NCBI RefSeq assembly: GCF_017591435.1
Contig: NC_059289.1
Span: 8,284,337-8,348,336 of the forward strand
Direction: 5' to 3'
Source: Portunus trituberculatus
Taxonomy: Eukaryota; Arthropoda; Malacostraca; Decapoda; Portunidae
Length of the DNA: 64,000 nt
Part shown: one piece after another, positions 26,331 through 64,000 of the stretch
How positions within the stretch are numbered: position 1 is the first letter of the stretch
Layout of the letters: each line of letters starts with the position of its first letter
Notes under the pieces: model-generated
What the model saw: only the letters and a program-made list of their open reading frames with translations
Database searches by the model: none
What the model was told of the DNA's origin: nothing
Translations under genes and position numbers: made by a program

Positions 26331-27118
26331 AAAAATACCAGCCAAAGGAAGTATAGCAAATGCTACGAAGTTCACAAGGAAGTAGATTGAAGATTTACAG
26401 ATTCACTCGAAGCTTCTCACTGCCTCGCCATTCCCGCTCGCCTGCCCAGCTTGCCTGTGTTCGTGCGTGTCTTTCACTGGTGGATAATATAGGGAGGGGC
26501 GAGTGGGGGGAGAAGGGGGTGTATTACAATTCAAGCATCCTTTATTCAACGTGCTTTATACAGTAATGAAAATGTATTACTCTTATTGGTAACTTTTAAT
26601 GAATAAGGAGAATAAAAAGTGACCACAATACAAGGAAACTGGCCAATGCAATGATGGAGGTAGGCAGGTAGTAAGTATTTATCTTTCTTTCAATTGTCTC
26701 TCTCTTTTTCTTTTTCATTATTTCTTTCTTCTGTTTCTCCTCCTCCTCTTCCTCTTCTCTCTTCGATCCTTCCCTCCTCCTCGCCACCACTGTTTAGTGA
26801 GTGTTTCTCTTGTTACCTCCTCTCCTCCGCTTCTGTCTTCTCGTACCCAAATTAACTTTGATATACAAGTGGATACATAGACACTTAGTGACATACTAAT
26901 GGCCTGTTATTTAGTTTGACATATTTATGCTCTGTAGCATTCCATTTTATTTTAGTGTAGGCCTATAAGTGAAACGAGGGCATTGAGGGTTGTCTCCGTA
27001 TCTCAAAACATGATTTTTCGAGATATGTAAAAAAAAAAAAAAATCAACCATGCTGCCTTGAAACTTGGTGTACTTACTGACAGGGATTGGGATAACACTT
27101 TGTCAGACCAATTTTTCC
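26331..27118. other. intergenic
   Basis: No gene was recognised. It is T/C-rich around 26690-26830. Confidence 0.4.
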
Positions 27119-31457
<4,339 letters not shown>

Positions 31458-31483
31458 TTCCACGTCTTAGTGACACTGATAAG

Positions 31484-31514
31484 GAGGAGGAGGAGGAGGA
31501 GGAGGAGGAGGAGC

Positions 31515-31565
<51 letters not shown>

Positions 31566-31566
31566 A

Positions 31567-31623
<57 letters not shown>

Positions 31624-31725
31624 CAGTAGCAGTAGCAGTTGCAGTAGCAGTAACAGTAGCAGTAGCAGTCGCAGTAGCGGTAGTAGTAATAGTAACGGTG
31701 GTAGTAGTAGTAGTAGTAGTACGTG
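31484..31725. repeat. (GGA)n followed by (GTA)n / (GTAGCA)n array
   Basis: GGA units at 31484-31512, then about 70 trinucleotide units of GTA with GCA/ACA variants to about 31725. Confidence 0.95.
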
Positions 31726-32070
31726 GCATTTCATTAGTAATTCACTATCACTCAGTGCCACAGAGTCCAGGTTATCCTCATGGCATGAGCGTATATGAAT
31801 ACTATGATATGATATCCATTATAGCAGGCAATAGAGGAGTGAAAGACAACACGCCAAGCTTAAAAAGGTCACAAGAAGAAGAAGAAGCGGCCAAGTCGCC
31901 GGAGTCTCCGCCGTCTGTGGCCGATCTCATCATCTCTGCTATATATTTTTGGTATTCCATGTAAAATTTCACTTTATGCATTACAAAACAATCCTTTCTT
32001 GGGGGCAAGGTTTGTAAAAAGCTAATAGAAATGTTGTTTTGTGAACATATATGCATATATAAGACAGAAA

Positions 32071-32187
32071 CACCACCTCCAGAGGTGGTGTTCCCAGCAA
32101 CCTCAGAGCAACCTGATAGCAACTTTGTCACCGTCCCTCCAAGCGTTCATGGAGGCCTTTTCGCGGCAGGAGGTTGCTCTGAGGTTG
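32071..32187. repeat. inverted repeats able to form stem-loops
   Basis: CACCACCTCCAGAGGTGGTG at 32071-32090 is a perfect hairpin with a 2-base loop. CAACCTCAGAGCAACC (32098-32113) is the exact reverse complement of 32172-32187, with 58 bases between. No element is recognised around them. Confidence 0.75.
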
Positions 32188-32299
32188 TTAAAGAATCTTG
32201 GATCCAGCTCCAGGAGCGCTAGAGACAGGCGGGAAGCCAGACAATCACAGCGAAGCTGCCGCGTTCGGTCCCTCACCCGGCAAATTCAAACCTGGTAAA

Positions 32300-32407
32300 T
32301 TCGCTAAAATGGTTGTGGTTGTACGTTATGCGGACTTTTTGGTCTAACTTTATATAGTACGTTAAACCGGAAATTCGTTAGTCGGACGTTCGTTAAGCGG
32401 AGTATTA

Positions 32408-32410
<3 letters not shown>
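32300..32410. mobile_element. terminus of another TA-targeting (pogo/mariner-like) element
   Basis: It ends ...CGTTCGTTAAGCGGAGTATTACTG followed by TA and a (TA)n run. The 'cgttaagcgg' motif and terminal CTG are like the element at 32487, but the sequence differs. The other end was not found. Confidence 0.45.

Positions 32411-32486
<76 letters not shown>
32411..32486. repeat. (TA)n microsatellite
   Basis: About 35 TA units, joining the previous terminus to the next transposon. Confidence 0.95.
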
Positions 32487-33348
32487 CAGGCAACCCACGC
32501 TTAATGAAGGTTCACGCAACGAAATTTCGCTACAACGAACGTTTCCTTTTACTACCATCTGCTCGTTTAACGAACACCAAACTTGCTTTAACGTAATTTT
32601 ATCCAGGTAATTTTTTCCAAGTTTGAAAGCCCCGCCATATCACGCAAACCGACAGGCTTTTGAATACACCAGCACCTCTCATGCACACTCATTCCCCCTA
32701 GTTCAAAACAATAACAGCGTCAGCAGTAGCTCGTCTTCCCTCGCTCAACATGCCACCAAAACCCCTTGCAATGTCGCCTAGTGTTGCTAAGATAGCTGGA
32801 TATTATTCACAGACACGAGAGGAGAGAAATGTAATACCATTGCTTGCCGCCATGGCTTGACTCCATCTACTGTCTACCATTTTCAAGTCAGCAGACTCTG
32901 TTAAGAAGGCTGGTGAGATCATATCTTCCTTGCAAGCTAAAAGAACCACCTGAATTTGTGACTCTGCAGTGGATAAAATGGAAAGCCTTGTGGAAATGTG
33001 GTGCATAAGTTTTGCATGCGGTACAATGATGCGCCCTTTGTTTACATTCCACAGGTTGCCAGCTAGCGTATTTCCCGCTCCCTTCATAAATATAAGATCA
33101 TCAACATTATAAAGTTACTTACATACATACATTATTGTACTTTATAATGACTTAGTCTTAAATTAAACTGCTTTAATGTTTAACTCCATAATTTTTACTT
33201 TCATTAAACCTTTCACTGTACTATGATGCTCTCCCGCTTTGTTTGCTCTCAATGGAAGTTCAAGTCAGGGGTCAAACTTGATATAATTGGTTCGCTTAAC
33301 GAAAATTCGCTTAACGAACATAACCCGTTCGTTAAGTGAGGTTTCCTG
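32487..33348 (+). mobile_element. pogo/Tigger-type DNA transposon remnant, copy A
   Basis: It starts CAGGCAACCCACGCTTAATGAA and ends TTCGTTAAGTGAGGTTTCCTG, with TA on both sides (TA target duplication). The interior matches copies B and C, including the leader of a CENP-B-like helix-turn-helix ORF (MPPKPLAMSPSVAK), which here is broken by a deletion of about 30 bases. It is 862 bp and non-autonomous. Confidence 0.85.
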
Positions 33349-58966
<25,618 letters not shown>

Positions 58967-59167
58967 CTGCAAAGGTGACGTGGTTACATATATCTATGAC
59001 ACTGTTCAGCTTCTATGTCTATGCATCAAATGGTTATAAGAGAAAACTAAGTCTGCTAATATGAAAACATATTGTAAATGATTTTTAGCTCCAAGAAAAA
59101 CAGTGAGGAAACACAAGATGAAGTGGCTATTTATAAATTTCTAAATACTTCCATTAAGTTCCATATA

Positions 59168-60086
59168 CAGGCAATCCCCACTTAATGAACGGGTTACGTT
59201 CCTAAAAAAAACTTTCTTTAAGCGAATCTTCGTTAAGTGAACCAATTATAACAAGTTTAACCCTTAACTTGAACTTCCATTGAGAGTAAACAAAACGAGA
59301 GTGCATCATAGTAAAGTGAAAGGTTTAATGAAAGTAAAAATTATGAAGTTTAACATTTAGGCTGTTTAATTTAAGTCATTATAATGTACACTAATGTATG
59401 TATGTACGTAACTTTATAATGTTGATGATCTTAAATTTATGAAGGGAGGGAGAGAGGAGTGGGAAAGACACTAGCTGGCAACCTGTGGAATGTAAACAAA
59501 GGGCGCATCATTGTACCGCATACAAAACTTATGTACCACATTTCCACAAGGCTTTCCATTTTATCCATTGCAGAGTCACAAGTTCAGGTGGTTCTTTTAG
59601 CTTGCAATGAAGATATGGTCTCACCAGCCTTTTTAATAGAGTCTGCTGACTTGAAAATAGTAGAGACAGTAGATGGAGTTAAGATGGTGGCAAACAATGT
59701 TTTCTCGCCTCTCTCGTGTCTGTGAATAATATCCAGCTTCACTTCAGGAGTAAGAGACTTCCTGGTCTTATTAGCAACGCTAGTCAACATTGCAGGGCGT
59801 TTTGGTGGCATGTTGAGCGAGGGAAGACGAGCTGCTCCTGACGCTGTTATTGTTTTGAACTAGGGGGACTGAGTGGTGCGGGTTTTGTCCACGAGAGGCG
59901 CTGGTGTATTCAAAAGACTGTTGGCTTGCGTGATATGGTGGGGCTTTCAAACTTGGAAAAAATTACCTGGATAAAATTTTGTTAAAGCAAGTTTGGTGTT
60001 CGTTAAACGAGCAGATGGTAGTAAAAGGAAACATTCATTGTAGAGAAATTTTGTTGTGTGAACGTTCGTTAAGTGGGGGTTGCCTG
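59168..60086 (-). mobile_element. pogo/Tigger-type DNA transposon remnant, copy C
   Basis: It starts CAGGCAATCCCCACTTAATG and ends CGTTAAGTGGGGGTTGCCTG, flanked by TA (59166-59167, 60087-60088). On the minus strand, 59584-59811 gives the clearest N-terminal CENP-B-like helix-turn-helix of the three copies: TRKSLTPEVKLDIIHRHERG, then LTPSTVSTIFKSADSIKKAG. No catalytic domain is present. It is 919 bp. Confidence 0.88.
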
Positions 60087-60137
60087 TAATATACAACACT
60101 GTTTAAACCATTCAGCACACTGAAAGACATGCACACA

Positions 60138-60149
60138 CAATAACACACA

Positions 60150-60190
<41 letters not shown>
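60138..60190. repeat. (CA)n microsatellite
   Basis: About 20 CA units with minor interruptions at the left end. Confidence 0.9.
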
Positions 60191-60193
<3 letters not shown>

Positions 60194-60373
60194 ACAACGC
60201 AGAGAGACGAAGCGTTCTGTTACCGCTCTTGGCTCCATGCGCTGCCAATCAGCTGATTGACACAAACAAAAGGATTTACTGGTTGAGTTGCATGGGTTCT
60301 GGGCAGGAACTGTATGGTCCTGTCTCCAAAACTGAGGTTAAAGAATGTTTGATAATGAAAAAGAAACAGTACT

Positions 60374-60769
60374 GAGCATGCCATCTAACAGGTACGTGGA
60401 ACGAGATGAATTATTCGTGTTTGAGGATAAAGGAAGTGGTGGTAAGTACGTTTGGTGGCTTCTAACCAACAAATACGGCAATCCATGGGTGAGTCCTTAT
60501 ACTTGAGAGAAAGCTTGAAAATTTTATTAGAAAAGTTAAGGGTCTGAGAGAGGATGATTCAGAAGATAGAAAACTTCAGAGGGAGTTGAAGGATAGAGTA
60601 AGGAGACTAGAAAATAACAAAAAAACATTAGTAAGGGAAAATGAGGAACTAAAAAGAAAGTGGCACAATATGAGAAACTACTGAATGAAGGACTGAGTAA
60701 AGTAGAGCAGAAGAATAAAAAACATAAAGGAACTAGAGAATAAGGAAGACGAGAGGGTCCAGGAAGTGG
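60374..60769 (+). pseudogene. LINE ORF1-like 5' part (coiled coil), interrupted
   Basis: A degenerate frame starts MPSNRYVERDELFVFED near 60383. It continues through charged heptad-like sequence (RKLQRELKDRVRRLENNKKTLVRENEELKRK) to ENKEDERVQEVV. It stops at the TTAA at 60770 and is resumed at about 63103. Coiled-coil ORF1 proteins are typical of L2/CR1-like LINEs. Confidence 0.5.
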
Positions 60770-60948
60770 TTAACCCCTTCGCGCCGGATGTTAAAAAAGC
60801 CCGCCTGTATGATATACGGGTGCTAGTGCCGCGCGCCCGAGCACAGGAAACCCGTGCAAGCTTGTCATACTTGTCGTCTTTGTGTATTATGCTGCTATTT
60901 TTTAGTCACTATATCGCCTTCGAAGAGGAAAGTGGACGCTTCTCTCTT

Positions 60949-60951
<3 letters not shown>

Positions 60952-61045
<94 letters not shown>

Positions 61046-61121
61046 TTGCTAATATTTTAGACACAAGCGGGACGCATGTAGCTTATCTTCGAGAGGAAGA
61101 GGGGAGGAGGGAAGGAGAGGG

Positions 61122-61215
<94 letters not shown>
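60952..61215. repeat. two (GA)n arrays
   Basis: GA at 60952-61041 and 61129-61215, separated by about 90 bases that include ggaggagggaaggag. Confidence 0.95.
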
Positions 61216-61219
<4 letters not shown>

Positions 61220-61231
61220 AGAAAATTTTTG

Positions 61232-61626
<395 letters not shown>

Positions 61627-61628
61627 AT

Positions 61629-62520
<892 letters not shown>

Positions 62521-62652
62521 TTCATGTTACAAGGCGGACGATGTAATTTATCTTCGAGAGGGAGAGGGGAGGGAGGAGATGTTCCTGTATCACTTATCAT
62601 TTCTTCATATTCCTGGGAAATGGTACGATGTAGTGAGATCTTTAGACTTCTG

Positions 62653-62838
<186 letters not shown>

Positions 62839-63102
62839 GAACAGTCTATGCCATTGGGTAATTTCAGACACAAGGACGCATGTAGCTTATCTTTAGTGAT
62901 TGGTGGAGACATGGATGGTGGGAGGAGCACTAGGATTTCAAGGACAGCATACGGCGTGTGTAGTTGGTATCCAACACACTATACGGGACAACTGAACTGA
63001 AGAAAGCTCAGAAAAGAAATATGACGTCTACGTAGGTGTCACCGTATTTGCTACTGGGGCTTCATGACGCCTACATAGGCGTCACCGTATTGAAGGGGTT
63101 AT

Positions 63103-64000
63103 AAAGGAAGGGACAGCATGGAAGAAAAAGATGAGGAAGACAAAGTTAGCTTCAGGGAGGTAATTCAGAAACAGTTGAAGGAGAAGGAAGAACATATGGC
63201 AAAGAAGGTGGTTGGGGTACTTAAACAGAAAGAACTACTGGTAAGAGAAATCGCAGAGAAGAAGAGGAGTGTTTTGATCTTTAGCTTGAAGGAAAATATG
63301 GTGACATATAGACCAAAAAGGGAAAAAGAAAAGTTGAAATCAGTTAAGGACTTGTTTAAAAATTTAAATGATAAGGAAAGACAGAACCTGAAGGAGGAAG
63401 TGGAGGAAATTCATAGAATGGGTCCATATCGAGGAGTCACTAGGCCACTGAAAGTCGTTAAATACACAAAAGGCAACAGAAGAGGTACTGTACAGAACAT
63501 CAAAACTGAGAGAGAGACAGATGGGGTATAAGGGCATATATATATAGGGAAGAACAAAAATGAGGATGAAAGGAAGAGACAAAATGAACTGGTGGCCACG
63601 TTAAGAGAAAAGAATAATGAAAGATCGGAGAAAGAAAAGAAAATATTTTTTGGGAGGATCTGGGGGGAGTGAGTGAGAAAGTGGTACACAAGAAGGAAGG
63701 AGGAAAGCTAGATATTCCGGACAAGAGTAGAGGTTTGGAAATGATGTACACATATATAGATGGAGTGTTATCGAACAGACTAGAAATGGGGGGACAATCT
63801 CAAGGAAAAGCCAGACACACAAATGTGTGTCTGGCTGAAGCAACACTGTGTGAGGCAACAAAATAGAGATAATAACTACAATGTGTGGAAGAAAGACAGA
63901 ATGGGCAAAGGAGGAGGTGGAGTCATGATAATGGCAAGGAAAGAATTGATGGTTAACCAAGTGGTGTATGGGGATGGTAAGGCAGAAGTGATGAGCATGA
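63103..64000 (+). pseudogene. LINE ORF1 3' part and start of the endonuclease ORF (runs off window)
   Basis: The frame at 63118-63531 reads EEKDEEDKVSFREVIQ, KEKEEHMAKKVVGVLKQKEL, RSVLIFSLKENMVTYRPKRE and LNDKERQNLKEEVEEIHRMG, ending RPLKVVKYT. This resembles the RNA-binding part of L2/CR1-type ORF1 proteins. Downstream broken frames include VCLAEATLCEA and NVWKKDRMGKGGGGVMIMAR, which resemble the start of an APE-type endonuclease (usual: CLTET.L...GGGV.I). The orientation is plus and the remainder lies past 64000. Confidence 0.6.

Noticed and set aside
31484..31725. A CRISPR-like or satellite array
   Set aside because: It is a simple trinucleotide repeat without spacers.
60180..60265. A first alsin exon (ATG GAG CCA AGA GCG|gtaaca, minus)
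   Set aside because: Its phase 0 end does not fit the one-base start of the exon at 58966, and it would leave no room for the expected RCC1-like domain.

Overview
The window reads as nuclear DNA of an arthropod, most likely a decapod crustacean such as a crab (inference). The reasons are split genes with GT-AG introns, arthropod-type trehalase, annexin and alsin genes, very dense dinucleotide microsatellites, several tRNA-derived SINE families, and a LINE family carrying endonuclease and reverse transcriptase of a kind abundant in crabs. Nothing bacterial, no CRISPR array and no operon is present.

Four host genes are supported. (1) 1158-1880, minus: an intronless LicD/fukutin-like membrane protein of 240 aa. 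(2) 7051-8949, minus: a complete membrane-anchored GH37 trehalase of 632 aa whose coding region is one exon, possibly with a 5' non-coding exon near 10.5 kb. (3) 18292-22210, plus: a complete seven-exon annexin of 314 aa. (4) 39770-58966, minus: seventeen consecutive in-phase exons (998 codons) of alsin (ALS2), covering DH, PH, MORN and VPS9 regions. The N-terminal RCC1-like exons lie beyond the right edge and the last few codons were not located. These genes are unrelated neighbours. A THAP-domain ORF with one premature stop lies at 16967-17344.

Most of the rest is mobile DNA. The elements include: a dead LINE at 13.55-16.33 kb (minus), a 5' fragment of the same family at 23.8 kb and a full-length copy with target-site duplication at 42.9-46.1 kb inside an alsin intron; a second LINE type at 60.3-64 kb interrupted by a 2.3 kb insertion; two decayed Ty3/gypsy elements (27.1-31.3 kb plus, 53.0-56.4 kb minus); three pogo/Tigger-type elements with TA duplications (32.5, 48.3 and 59.2 kb); a hAT-type MITE with a perfect 8-bp duplication at 16.5 kb; and three SINE families with two copies each.

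Layout: 0-11 kb LicD-like gene, trehalase and flanks; 11-18 kb microsatellites, LINE, MITE, THAP fragment; 18-22.5 kb annexin; 22.5-33.5 kb mobile elements and microsatellites; 33.5-39.7 kb AT-rich and without recognisable genes; 39.7-59 kb alsin with elements in its introns; 59-64 kb nested mobile elements. I found no convincing new multi-gene system. The most interesting single observations are the replacement of the LicD/fukutin metal-binding DxD by HxH in the first gene, the almost intact THAP ORF beside a clean hAT insertion, and several datable insertion events.
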